DNA of 37,197 nucleotides from positions 1-37,197 of the forward strand of contig JABFRC010000017.1 in assembly GCA_013141375.1 (NCBI GenBank), in the 5' to 3' direction. Both the position numbers and the translations under genes were made by a program. The notes beneath the pieces were generated by a model. It saw only the letters and a program-made list of their open reading frames with translations. It was not told where the DNA came from and made no database searches. Every line of letters begins with the position of its first letter. Position 1 is the first letter of the stretch. This document shows positions 8,187-16,109 of this stretch, one piece after another. This DNA comes from Methylococcaceae bacterium (GTDB lineage Bacteria; Pseudomonadota; Gammaproteobacteria; Methylococcales; Methylomonadaceae).

Positions 8187-8908
8187 CAGGCAAACACAAA
8201 CAGCGCACCCATCAGGCCGCCGAAGATACCGCCCCAAACCACCAACCAGCCTAAATGCTCGCTGATAATCAACTGCACCATCTCTTTCACCATTTGCGGG
8301 GTCAACTCACTCAAACGTTTATCAATAACGATTTCAATTTTACTGACAATATCTTCACTGATTTTATTGGCATCCAAGCCTTGTTGCAGTGCGGCCTTGA
8401 AGCGATCAGACTCGACCATTTCATACAAGGTATGACGCATTTTTTCAGTAAAGGGTTCTTTTAAGGGCAACAACGCTTCTTCACCGCCCATCATCAACAG
8501 CATACCGCCGAAAGAAGAGTTCATGATTGACGATACCAAGCCTTGATAAATCCGCTCATAATCCACCGCGTGCAATAATGGCTCCAAATCCAGCACCTTA
8601 CTGCCCTGCTGTTCTTCGGTTTCAATGAATTGTTCAATATTTGCCACGGTAAAAAACTGCTGCATCATCAGCTGCTTGATAGAGTGCTTAAACTCCTGAA
8701 AACGATTGGGAATGACACCCGAGCCATAGAGCAAGGGTACTTTTTCAAACAACATGTAGATCGCCAGCCAGTTGGTAATCGCACCTGACAGTGCAAAAAA
8801 ACCGATGGATTTAACCAGTTCCTGCTGGTATGGACAAACATAACCAACAATGATGATTAACACCGACACCAGATTGGTAACAAAACTTTTATTCAATAAT
8901 TTCTTCAT
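8186..8908 (-). CDS. DUF445 family membrane protein
   Basis: 240 residues with an AGGG ribosome-binding site just before ATG 8908. An N-terminal pair of membrane segments (FVTNLVSVLIIIVGYVCP and a following stretch with the family signature GAITNWLAIYMLF) is followed by a helical soluble region (about 70-215). A C-terminal membrane helix (LGWLVVWGGIFGGLMGALFVFA) closes the protein. This layout and the signature are those of DUF445. Biochemical function is unknown. It is translationally coupled to the downstream esterase gene. Confidence 0.85.
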   Translation of the reverse strand: MKKLLNKSFVTNLVSVLIIIVGYVCPYQQELVKSIGFFALSGAITNWLAIYMLFEKVPLLYGSGVIPNRFQEFKHSIKQLMMQQFFTVANIEQFIETEEQQGSKVLDLEPLLHAVDYERIYQGLVSSIMNSSFGGMLLMMGGEEALLPLKEPFTEKMRHTLYEMVESDRFKAALQQGLDANKISEDIVSKIEIVIDKRLSELTPQMVKEMVQLIISEHLGWLVVWGGIFGGLMGALFVFA

Positions 8909-8941
8909 GACCCTTTATTATTTGAACCGTTAAATGAAAAT

Positions 8942-9805
8942 TTAATAGCTATTTTGCCTCATCCACTTGGTTGCGATCCATTTATCACCGGTAATAATGG
9001 GTTCTCCACCATGCAAGGTCGCAGGATCAATCTGACCAAGCGAGTTACAGTAAGAAAAATAGACCGCGGATCCTTGACGCGGAACCACCTTTAGTCCGAC
9101 CTCCGGAAATATGGTTTCACCGCCCGATTCGACGTTATTGAGATACATAACCAATGTCGCAACCCTCTGTCCGCCTGTTGCTATGTGCTGCGTGCTGCCC
9201 GTTTGTTCAACTGGAAAATAATCAAAGTGCGGACGATATTCGCCGCCAAGTGAATAATGCAAAATTTGTATGCCTTCACCATTTTCTACAGGCCAGTTCA
9301 TTAATTCTGAAATTCTTGTATCCAGTTTTTTAATGAACTCATCTTCTTCACGTTGAAAATAACATCCTTCACTGGATCTTTCGTGAATTATCACCGACTC
9401 GCCTGTGACCGGGTCAATAACCTCAGACCGTTCCAACTTAACCTTTGATAACGCAATCAGTGTTTCACATTCTTCAGTGGTCAAAAAATTATCAACTACC
9501 ACGATGTCAGGTTGATCGACACGCAACGACACATTGACCTTTTGATCAGTTAATTGAATCGTATTGCCTTGAGCTATACGGCTGCCCTCATAAATAAAGT
9601 TGCCCGATGCGACAGGCTTGTCACTAGCTATATTTATCGCATGTGCTGCAGCCACTTCTGCTATATATGCCACCGCAGATGAATACGAAAAATTATTTTG
9701 CATCATTGCTTCAACTAGAGCAGCTTGGGTGCAACCCTGTTGTAAATTTTCAACCAGCCATTTTCGCCATACTGAGGTCAATATCATTTTTGATTGTGTT
9801 GTCAT
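8942..9805 (-). CDS. 2-oxoglutarate/Fe(II) oxygenase, prolyl 4-hydroxylase type
   Basis: 287 residues. The C-terminal two thirds form the double-stranded beta-helix oxygenase. The iron ligands are seen as H-x-D in YRPHFDYFP and the distal His in LHGGEP. The 2-oxoglutarate-binding Lys lies in GDKWIATKW, and GGETIFPEVGLKV is the classic strand. The N-terminal ~60 residues are helical (QAALVEAMMQNNFSYSSAV), and this region is not catalytic. The family hydroxylates prolyl residues of proteins or peptides; the target here is unknown. No clear Shine-Dalgarno is seen before ATG 9805, and a second in-frame ATG (9787) is possible. The gene is 33 bp upstream of the DUF445 gene on the same strand, so co-transcription is plausible. 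Confidence 0.88.
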   Translation of the reverse strand: MTTQSKMILTSVWRKWLVENLQQGCTQAALVEAMMQNNFSYSSAVAYIAEVAAAHAINIASDKPVASGNFIYEGSRIAQGNTIQLTDQKVNVSLRVDQPDIVVVDNFLTTEECETLIALSKVKLERSEVIDPVTGESVIIHERSSEGCYFQREEDEFIKKLDTRISELMNWPVENGEGIQILHYSLGGEYRPHFDYFPVEQTGSTQHIATGGQRVATLVMYLNNVESGGETIFPEVGLKVVPRQGSAVYFSYCNSLGQIDPATLHGGEPIITGDKWIATKWMRQNSY

Positions 9806-10180
9806 GAAAAGTGTCCGTGTTTAACTAAATATTTAAAGGTAAGAATCCAGATAGTAAAAATTTTTGAAATTGCGCCAACTCAGCTGGCATTTTCCTATCT
9901 CGTATATGTGTCAGGAAATTAACAAGTAACTTTAACTGCCAGTGACCAGATTACAGAATCAAACTGCAAAGGGATGTGACTAAATCCAGATTTTTTGCCA
10001 GACAAAAACAAATCGATTTCAGCCGAGTCTGGGTCGGTATATGATGAGTGGAACGGAATCCATCTGAAATCCAACTTCCGGCATTTCGGGTATTTTAATT
10101 TAGCCCGACTAATTTTTTAAAACTAACTGTTTTATTACTCCATCGCCACATTTCCCTTTATGTATTTAGGACTATTCATT
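9806..10180. other. Intergenic region, no gene seen
   Basis: This is a 375-bp AT-rich spacer between the divergent oxygenase gene and the OmpA-like lipoprotein gene. No open frame of note, tRNA or strong hairpin was recognised. It should hold the promoters of both flanking genes, but I could not assign hexamers with confidence. Confidence 0.5.
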
Positions 10181-11077
10181 ATGAAAAAACTACTACCTCT
10201 AAGTATCTGCTCGATTCTTTTGTATGGCTGCGTAACCGATCCCTACACAGGTCAGTCAACTATAGGAAATACCGCTAAAGGCGCTGGAATTGGTGCCGTT
10301 GTTGGTGCTGGTGCTGGCACATTATTTGGCGGTAACGATTATAAAAACGCCGGATTTGGAGCACTAGCAGGCGGTGTAGTCGGCGCAGCAGTGGGTGCTT
10401 ACATGGATCATCAAGAACAAGAAATGCAGCAATCGCTGCAAGGTACTGGCATTGAAGTACAGAGAACTGCTGAAAACACCCTTAATTTAACCATGCCCAG
10501 CAGCATCACTTTTGGCCTTGATTCCGCCGAATTGACGCCACAAGCTCGGACTGCTCTGGACTCAGTAGCCAAGGTCTTAAATCAATACCCGGAATCGACC
10601 ATTACTATTACTGGTCATACTGATGACTTGGGTTCTGACAGCCATAATCAAAAACTATCGGAAAGCCGTGCCGCCAGCGTTGCCGGTTATCTTGGACAGC
10701 ACGGTGTAAATTATGCTCGTTTGACTCAACAAGGTTTAGGCGAAAAATCTCCGAAGTTTCCTAATACTGACGAGACTAATCGCTCACAAAATCGTCGCGT
10801 GGAATTAGCGATTACTGCCAATCAAAATGCCGGCAACCCTCAGGGAGTGCCACAACAGCCCAATTCTCCGCAACAGGGTTATCCTCAGCAACCCAATTAC
10901 CCGCAACAGGGCTATCCTCAGCAGCCAAACTACCCGCAACAAGGCTATCCACAACAGCCAAATTACCCTCAACAAGGCTATCCTCAGCAACCCACTTACC
11001 CGCAACAGGGCTATCCTCAGCAGCCAAACTACCCGCAACAAGGCTATCCACAACAGCCTAACTACTATCCGCGTTAA
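10181..11077 (+). CDS. OmpA-family outer-membrane lipoprotein with Gln/Pro/Tyr repeat tail
   Basis: 298 residues from ATG 10181. An earlier ATG at 10160 is in frame, but the later start places a normal lipoprotein signal ([17 protein letters not shown], lipobox LYGC) and has AGGA upstream. Next comes a glycine-zipper segment (about 35-80: [18 protein letters not shown]) that probably inserts in a membrane. An OmpA-like domain (about 110-215) follows, with [14 protein letters not shown] and [11 protein letters not shown], and [13 protein letters not shown] and NRRVEL complete the peptidoglycan-binding signature. The C-terminal ~75 residues are six copies of an 11-residue unit, [11 protein letters not shown]. 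Likely role: anchoring the outer membrane to peptidoglycan. The repeat tail is an unusual addition. Confidence 0.87.
   Translation: MKKLLPLSICSILLYGCVTDPYTGQSTIGNTAKGAGIGAVVGAGAGTLFGGNDYKNAGFGALAGGVVGAAVGAYMDHQEQEMQQSLQGTGIEVQRTAENTLNLTMPSSITFGLDSAELTPQARTALDSVAKVLNQYPESTITITGHTDDLGSDSHNQKLSESRAASVAGYLGQHGVNYARLTQQGLGEKSPKFPNTDETNRSQNRRVELAITANQNAGNPQGVPQQPNSPQQGYPQQPNYPQQGYPQQPNYPQQGYPQQPNYPQQGYPQQPTYPQQGYPQQPNYPQQGYPQQPNYYPR
10853..11050 (+). repeat. 33-bp in-frame tandem repeat (6 copies)
   Basis: Six consecutive 33-bp units encode QQP(N/T)(Y/S)PQQGYP at the end of the OmpA-like gene, with a partial seventh (QQPNYYPR) before the stop. Units differ mostly at third codon positions. Adjacent pairs are more alike than distant ones, which suggests recent expansion by slippage or unequal crossing-over. 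The opposite strand is open only because of this repeat. Confidence 0.9.
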
Positions 11078-11091
11078 TATCCTTCTTGGGT

Positions 11092-11127
11092 TATCTTAGG
11101 TTGCTATATCCTTGGCAACCTAAGATA
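11092..11127. terminator. Perfect 13-bp hairpin downstream of the OmpA-like gene
   Basis: TATCTTAGGTTGC pairs exactly with GCAACCTAAGATA around a 10-nt loop, 15 bp after the stop codon. No uridine tract follows on the plus strand, so it is not a textbook Rho-independent terminator. It may stop transcription less efficiently or protect the 3' end of the mRNA. Confidence 0.5.
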
Positions 11128-11245
11128 CAAAGCCGCTGAGCAGACCAAATCATCCGACCTAATGTTACGAAATGATTACATCTACGCCGGATGGGCTTAT
11201 TTCATGTCAAAATAGTCACCTCTTATTATTCATCGAGCACGTTTA

Positions 11246-12172
11246 ATGAAAATTGCTGTACTTTCCCGCAATCCCAAGCTTTATTCAACCCAACGCCTGG
11301 TTGAAGCCGCTGAAGCAAGGGGCCATGAAGTCCGAGTTCTGGATGTGTTGCGGTGTTACATGAACATCACTTCACATAATCCGTCCATTCACTATCGAGG
11401 TGAAGACTTAACTGGATTTGATGCCGTCATTCCCCGAATAGGAGCGTCAGTCACCTTTTACGGCACAGCAGTGCTTAGACAATTTGAAATGATGAATGTG
11501 TTTCCTCTCAATGAATCGGTGGCCATCTCACGATCTCGGGATAAATTACGTTCAACGCAATTGCTTGCCAGAAAGGGCATAGGCTTGCCGGTCACCGGTT
11601 TCGCTAAAAATCCGGATGATATTGAAGATTTAATTGCTCAGGTAGGCGGAGCTCCGCTGGTGATCAAACTACTCGAAGGTACTCAGGGCATTGGAGTGGT
11701 GCTGGCAGAAACCCATAATGCAGCAGAAAGTGTTATTCAGGCATTTATGGGCTTAAAAGCTAATATCATGGTGCAAGAATTCATTAAAGAAGCGGGTGGT
11801 AGCGATATTCGATGCTTTGTGGTGGGCGACAAAGTCGTTGCGGCCATGAAAAGACAAGGCGCAGAGGGCGAATTTCGGTCTAACTTACACCGAGGCGGCT
11901 CGGCAAGCTTGATCCGCTTAACGCCCGAAGAGCGCTCAACGGCGGTCCGCGCCGCAAAAATCATGGGTTTGAATGTCTGTGGCGTTGATATGCTGCGCTC
12001 CAATCACGGTCCGGTAATCATGGAAGTCAACTCATCACCCGGCCTTAAAGGCATTGAGCAAGCCAGCGGCAAAGACATTGCAGAAATCATTATTTCTTTT
12101 ATCGAGAACCGTATCACGGCTCAGGAAACAGCCAAGGATAAAACTCTGACGCGCACTCGCGGCAAAGGCTAG
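11246..12172 (+). CDS. rimK: RimK, ribosomal protein S6 glutamate ligase
   Basis: 308 residues, close to the usual length. The N-terminus [18 protein letters not shown] and the segments [27 protein letters not shown] and [15 protein letters not shown] are characteristic. The ATP-grasp domain shows the glycine-rich loop [26 protein letters not shown] and the metal-binding end [15 protein letters not shown]. RimK adds glutamate residues to the C-terminus of ribosomal protein S6 in an ATP-dependent reaction, and some homologues also make poly-alpha-glutamate. It lies alone on the plus strand and is convergent with selO, with 10 bp between the two stop codons. Confidence 0.95.
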   Translation: MKIAVLSRNPKLYSTQRLVEAAEARGHEVRVLDVLRCYMNITSHNPSIHYRGEDLTGFDAVIPRIGASVTFYGTAVLRQFEMMNVFPLNESVAISRSRDKLRSTQLLARKGIGLPVTGFAKNPDDIEDLIAQVGGAPLVIKLLEGTQGIGVVLAETHNAAESVIQAFMGLKANIMVQEFIKEAGGSDIRCFVVGDKVVAAMKRQGAEGEFRSNLHRGGSASLIRLTPEERSTAVRAAKIMGLNVCGVDMLRSNHGPVIMEVNSSPGLKGIEQASGKDIAEIIISFIENRITAQETAKDKTLTRTRGKG

Positions 12173-12182
12173 CGCAAAAAAA

Positions 12183-13790
12183 CTAAGAACTACAAGATAG
12201 CATTGAACAACCCGCCCGTTGCCGCGCCCAATCCGGGCGTTTTTCGGCAAATTTTTCTTTATCCGGCTGCTCATCGTAGGGGGTGCGCAGCAATTCCAAT
12301 AACTCGCCAACCAGCTGATAATCACCCTGCTCTGCCTGGTCTATCGCCAACTGAGCTAAATAATTGCGCAGTACATATTTTGGATTAACCGCGTTCATAC
12401 GCCGGCGACGTTCAGCACCTGAGACAACATTGCGCTGAGTGCGTTTTATATAGCCCCTAAGCCAGCGGCAAAATCGAGTTTTATAGGCTACAGTGAGCTG
12501 CTCCGGGACATAAAACGCCTCGATTAATGGCGTCATAAGCAATTCGTCGGCAAGCTCCGTATTCATTTCAACCAGCGCCAGACGACGGTAGAAAATGGAC
12601 ATATCCGTTTCAACATCCTGCAAGAGTTTTTGCAACTCCTCAATTAACTGATCATCACTACCGGTATCGAAGACCTCAAACCCAAGCTTTTCCGCCATCA
12701 TCGTTTGCCAGCCTTGCGCAAAGGCTTCACCATAACTGTCGATGGCCTGCTGTAAAGATTCAATATTACCAATCAGCGGGTAGATGGCATTGGCAAGCTG
12801 ACCTAAATTCCAGAATGCAATTTGCGGCTGATTACCGAAACGATAGCGCTTGCCACCCGCATCGGTAGTGTTGGGTGTCCAACCGGGATCGTAATTTTCA
12901 AGCCAGCCATAGGGGCCGTAATCAATGGTAAGCCCAAGAATCGACATATTGTCGGTATTCATTACACCATGCACAAAGCCCACCCGCTGCCAGTGCACAA
13001 TCATCTGTGCAGTACGGCGGCACACTTCTTCAAACCAGGCCACATAAACACTCGGCGATGGCGCGCCTAAATGCGGAAAGTCAGTCCGGATCGTGTAATC
13101 GACCAATTTTTTTAAGTTATCGACATCGCCGCGTGCTGCAAATATTTGAAAATTACCAAAGCGGGTAAACGAAGGGGCAACCCGGCAAACCACAGCACCA
13201 GGCTCATACTTGGGATTGCCATCATAAAACATATCTCGCTTGACCCACTCGCCGGTAGTGATAAGGCTCAACGCTCGGGTTGTTGGCACGCCAAGATGAT
13301 GCATGGCTTCACTGCATAAAAACTCTCGAATTGATGAACGCAAGACCGCTAATCCATCCGCGGTTCTTGAGTAAGGTGTCAGCCCCGCACCTTTAAGTTG
13401 CAAGGCCCATCGCTGGCCTTGTTGATTGACAACTTCGCCTAAATTGATTGCCCGGCCATCACCTAATTGACCGGCCCATTGACCAAACTGATGGCCGCCA
13501 TAACACATGGCATAGGGCTCCATTCCCGCAACTAAACGGTTACCGACAAAGGTATTTATAAACTCATCGGATTCACAAACCTCAACCGACAAGTCCAATA
13601 ATGCAGCGACTTCTTTAGAAAAAGCCACTAGCTTGGGGCCGGAAACAGGGGTGGGACTTACTTTGGAATAACAGGAGCCAAACACCTGTCTACGAGAATT
13701 TACAGATTCAGGATCAGCCGGTAATTCACGAACAAAGCGATTATCAAAAATCAGCTGATCAAGATGACTAATCAAATTAGGCGGGGTCAT
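12183..13790 (-). CDS. selO: SelO (YdiU) protein adenylyltransferase
   Basis: 535 residues. Family signatures are clear: CYGGHQFGQWAGQLGDGRA, LQLKGAGLTPYSR, SSIREFLCSEAMHHLGVPT, VHGVMNTDNMSILG and IDYGPYGW, which form the nucleotide and metal sites of this pseudokinase-fold enzyme. SelO transfers AMP from ATP to Ser, Thr or Tyr of target proteins and is linked to redox homeostasis. The C-terminus ends with the conserved cysteine motif CSMLSCSS, whose final Cys aligns with the selenocysteine of eukaryotic SelO. It is an ordinary Cys codon here. ATG 13790 gives the normal N-terminus. It is separated from the ccm operon upstream by a hairpin at 13802-13836. Confidence 0.95.
   Translation of the reverse strand: MTPPNLISHLDQLIFDNRFVRELPADPESVNSRRQVFGSCYSKVSPTPVSGPKLVAFSKEVAALLDLSVEVCESDEFINTFVGNRLVAGMEPYAMCYGGHQFGQWAGQLGDGRAINLGEVVNQQGQRWALQLKGAGLTPYSRTADGLAVLRSSIREFLCSEAMHHLGVPTTRALSLITTGEWVKRDMFYDGNPKYEPGAVVCRVAPSFTRFGNFQIFAARGDVDNLKKLVDYTIRTDFPHLGAPSPSVYVAWFEEVCRRTAQMIVHWQRVGFVHGVMNTDNMSILGLTIDYGPYGWLENYDPGWTPNTTDAGGKRYRFGNQPQIAFWNLGQLANAIYPLIGNIESLQQAIDSYGEAFAQGWQTMMAEKLGFEVFDTGSDDQLIEELQKLLQDVETDMSIFYRRLALVEMNTELADELLMTPLIEAFYVPEQLTVAYKTRFCRWLRGYIKRTQRNVVSGAERRRRMNAVNPKYVLRNYLAQLAIDQAEQGDYQLVGELLELLRTPYDEQPDKEKFAEKRPDWARQRAGCSMLSCSS
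12225..12244 (+). terminator. Possible rimK terminator inside the selO 3' end
   Basis: CGCCC-AATCC-GGGCG followed by TTTTT reads as a small intrinsic terminator on the plus strand, 53 bp after the rimK stop. It overlaps the coding 3' end of the convergent selO gene. The stem is only 5 bp, so support is weak. Confidence 0.35.
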
Positions 13791-13801
13791 AGTTGAATAT
13801 T

Positions 13802-13836
13802 CCGGTTACGAGCTATCGATAATAGATCGTAACCGG
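13802..13836. terminator. Hairpin between ccmI and selO
   Basis: CCGGTTACGA pairs perfectly with TCGTAACCGG (10 bp, 15-nt loop), just after the ccmI stop in the direction of transcription and just before selO. The T-tract on the minus strand is poor. It may be a weak terminator or attenuator separating the ccm operon from selO. Confidence 0.45.
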
Positions 13837-13858
13837 TGGGGATGGGACTAACAATCAA

Positions 13859-15127
13859 TTATTTGACGGTGTCGGCAATCACGATGCTTTTAACACCTAC
13901 TCTGTCCGCGCCTTTGAGTTCAATACTGCCAATCGGCTCACCGGGTTCCGGCGTTGCGGTTCCGGCAGCACTCACTCTGGCCGTCACTTTAATATTTTCC
14001 ACGGACGATACTGTCATACTTGGAATCATTGCCATGCTGTCATCCAGAATCACTTGAATAGGCAGCTCTTTGACTTGATGCTTAACAACGGCTAATGGCG
14101 CCTTGGGGCCAGTGATTGCTTGAGCATAAATAAAAACATAGTCATCAGGCTTCACTTTAGCTTTAAACGCTTCGCTCAACTCGACTTTAACCGTGACGCT
14201 ACCTGAGACTTTAGCATTTTTCTGAGGCTCTGGCTTTGACGCATCGACTGGCTTTTGACCTTGTTGAGCCGCAACTGGTGCTTTGCCAGACCTTTCATTA
14301 GCCAAATCAATCAATTGTTGGGCTTCCTGGTAGGCTTGTTCACCTGGCTGATAGTGCGCCTGCAACTTAGTCCAGGCATTTAGTGCTTCAGCATAATTGC
14401 CCTCACCGGCCTTAGCCATACCAAACAACCACAAAGCCATCTCATTATCAGGAGCCAATTTAATGGCTTTGGTAACCAATTCAGTTGCCTCACCCTTTAA
14501 TGAGCCGCCCTTTTCCATCGCGATGGCATCAGCCAGTTCCAACAATACATCGGCTTCATCGCCCAGCAGAGCATAGGCTTTTCGCAAGGCCGCTACGGCC
14601 TCCGGATAACGCTGCAACACCTTATAAGAGTGGCCCAGCATTTTCCAGCCTTTGGCATCATTGGGTTCTTTTTCCAGACGCTTAGCCAGCTTGTCTACCA
14701 TAGTAGATATCTCTGCCGCTTTACCTGGATCAGCCTGGGTATTTTGTACTTGCGTTTGGGCGTTACTATCAAATGCTCTTTTATCGCCAATAATGCTATA
14801 GAGTGCCAAAGCGATTAAGGGTACAAAAAGAACCAAAGGAATAGCCAGCCAGCGGCCTTTGTTTTCATCAACACTTAGCAACACATCGGCCTGAAGATCA
14901 TGATACAGACTGACTTCCAGCTCTTCTTTTGCCAATGCATATTGCTCTTGAGTCAGATTGCCGGCAGCTAAGTCATCGTCCAATTCGCGCAATTTCTTTT
15001 GCGCTAACAATACATTGGTACGATCCTCGTTACTTTTAGGCAGGCTTCGCGCCGTCCACAGCGGAATCAAAATGACACACAGCGCAACCAACAGCAGCAG
15101 GGCCGCAAAAATCCAGAATTGAAACAT
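13859..15127 (-). CDS. ccmI: CcmI (CycH), apocytochrome c chaperone
   Basis: 422 residues. Two N-terminal membrane helices (about 1-25 and 95-115) flank a cytoplasmic loop with the typical leucine-zipper-like segment (LLAQKKLRELDDDLAAGNLTQ). A TPR region (about 140-290: AKGWKMLGHSYKVLQRYPEA) binds the C-terminus of apocytochromes. The C-terminal beta-rich domain (about 310-420: SVTVKVELSEAFKAKVKPDD, VFIYAQA) is the CycH-type C-domain. It delivers unfolded cytochrome c to the CcmFH haem-lyase complex. The start overlaps the ccmH stop by one base (TAATG). It is the last gene of the operon. Confidence 0.93.
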   Translation of the reverse strand: MFQFWIFAALLLLVALCVILIPLWTARSLPKSNEDRTNVLLAQKKLRELDDDLAAGNLTQEQYALAKEELEVSLYHDLQADVLLSVDENKGRWLAIPLVLFVPLIALALYSIIGDKRAFDSNAQTQVQNTQADPGKAAEISTMVDKLAKRLEKEPNDAKGWKMLGHSYKVLQRYPEAVAALRKAYALLGDEADVLLELADAIAMEKGGSLKGEATELVTKAIKLAPDNEMALWLFGMAKAGEGNYAEALNAWTKLQAHYQPGEQAYQEAQQLIDLANERSGKAPVAAQQGQKPVDASKPEPQKNAKVSGSVTVKVELSEAFKAKVKPDDYVFIYAQAITGPKAPLAVVKHQVKELPIQVILDDSMAMIPSMTVSSVENIKVTARVSAAGTATPEPGEPIGSIELKGADRVGVKSIVIADTVK

Positions 15128-15579
15128 TACTCGCTCTTCCTATCTAATAAGTCGTTGATATGCTGCCGATCTATTTCGGTTAATTGCTCTTGAACCTGAT
15201 TTCGCCGTCTTAAAACCACCCAAAAACCCAAACCACCCAGCAACACTGTCAGCACGGGTGCCAGCCACAAAATCATGGTTTTGCTTTTCAATGGTGGTCT
15301 ATACAGCACGAAATCGCCATATCGATTGGTCATATAAGAGATGATCTGGTCATCGGTTTCACCGACCATGAGCTTTTCATACACCTTACTGCGCAAATCT
15401 TGCGCAAGTTCGGCATGAGAATCGGCGATATTCTGATTTTGACAAACCAAACAGCGCAACTCCTCAGTCAAGGCTTGATAACGCAGTTCAAGAACAGGAT
15501 CTTTGAAATCGTAAACCTTAATTTCCGCTAAAGCGATTTGGCAAAATAGTACCAATAAAAACATTACGATCTTCTTCAT
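15127..15579 (-). CDS. ccmH: CcmH, thiol-disulfide component of cytochrome c haem lyase
   Basis: 150 residues with a signal peptide (MKKIVMFLLVLFCQIALA) and the family motif LRCLVCQNQ, whose two cysteines (about 43 and 46) reduce or hold apocytochrome thiols. QDLRSKVYEKL and MTNRYGDFVLYRPP follow, then a C-terminal membrane helix (TMILWLAPVLTVLLGGLGFWVVL). This is the short form, with CcmI encoded separately, not the fused enterobacterial CcmH. One-base overlaps with both neighbours (TAATG) show tight coupling. Confidence 0.95.
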   Translation of the reverse strand: MKKIVMFLLVLFCQIALAEIKVYDFKDPVLELRYQALTEELRCLVCQNQNIADSHAELAQDLRSKVYEKLMVGETDDQIISYMTNRYGDFVLYRPPLKSKTMILWLAPVLTVLLGGLGFWVVLRRRNQVQEQLTEIDRQHINDLLDRKSE

Positions 15580-16109
15580 TAGCCTGCCTCGCCATTTAAT
15601 GTTTGTACAATAGGAAGAATGACTGTTTCCAGTATCACCGGATCCACAGGACCAGTTTGTTTGTGACGAATCAAGCCTTTTTTGTCTATAACAAAGGTTT
15701 CAGGCACGCCATAAACTCCCCAATCCAGACCCGCTGTACCTTCTAAATCGGTAATGCTCAATACATACGGATTACCCAATTGACTCAGCCATTTTTTGCC
15801 ATCCTGGGGTTCATCTTTGTAATCAAGCCCGACTACTTCAACGACACCGGTGCGAGCAAACTCAGTCAAGTACACATGCTCTTGCCGACAAGACACGCAC
15901 CAGGATGCCCACACATTTAACAGCCAAACCTTTCCTTTCATTTGTTCGGGAGAAAAACTCTTCTCTGGAGCATGCAATTGCGGCAAGTTAAATTGAGGAG
16001 CAGGCTTGCCAATCAATGGCGACGGCACTTCATGAGGATCAAGTTTTAGGCCGATACCTAAAAAAATCACCAAAACAATAAATATTCCTAAGGGTAATAA
16101 ATAACGCAT
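15579..16109 (-). CDS. ccmG: CcmG (DsbE), periplasmic thioredoxin of cytochrome c maturation
   Basis: 176 residues from ATG 16109 (TGATG overlap with the ccmF stop). A GTG three bases upstream is an alternative. An N-terminal membrane anchor (LLPLGIFIVLVIFLGIGL) is followed by a periplasmic thioredoxin fold with the active site WASWCVSCRQEH and the cis-Pro region YGVPETFVID. It passes electrons to CcmH and apocytochrome thiols. The thiol motif is CVSC, unlike the CGPC of the second, CcmG-like protein at 21820-22362. Confidence 0.94.
   Translation of the reverse strand: MRYLLPLGIFIVLVIFLGIGLKLDPHEVPSPLIGKPAPQFNLPQLHAPEKSFSPEQMKGKVWLLNVWASWCVSCRQEHVYLTEFARTGVVEVVGLDYKDEPQDGKKWLSQLGNPYVLSITDLEGTAGLDWGVYGVPETFVIDKKGLIRHKQTGPVDPVILETVILPIVQTLNGEAG

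Noticed and set aside
10853-11050. Possible CRISPR-like array
   Set aside because: The units are contiguous without spacers and keep the reading frame of the OmpA-like protein.
10805-11053. Minus-strand frame with repeated [11 protein letters not shown]
   Set aside because: It exists only because the 33-bp repeat is open in several frames; the plus-strand OmpA-like gene explains it.
11092-11127. Canonical Rho-independent terminator
   Set aside because: The stem is perfect but no T-tract follows on either strand, so it is listed only as a hairpin of uncertain function.
12183-12190. Selenocysteine in SelO
   Set aside because: The C-terminal CSMLSCSS is encoded by ordinary Cys and Ser codons with a normal stop, as usual in bacterial SelO.
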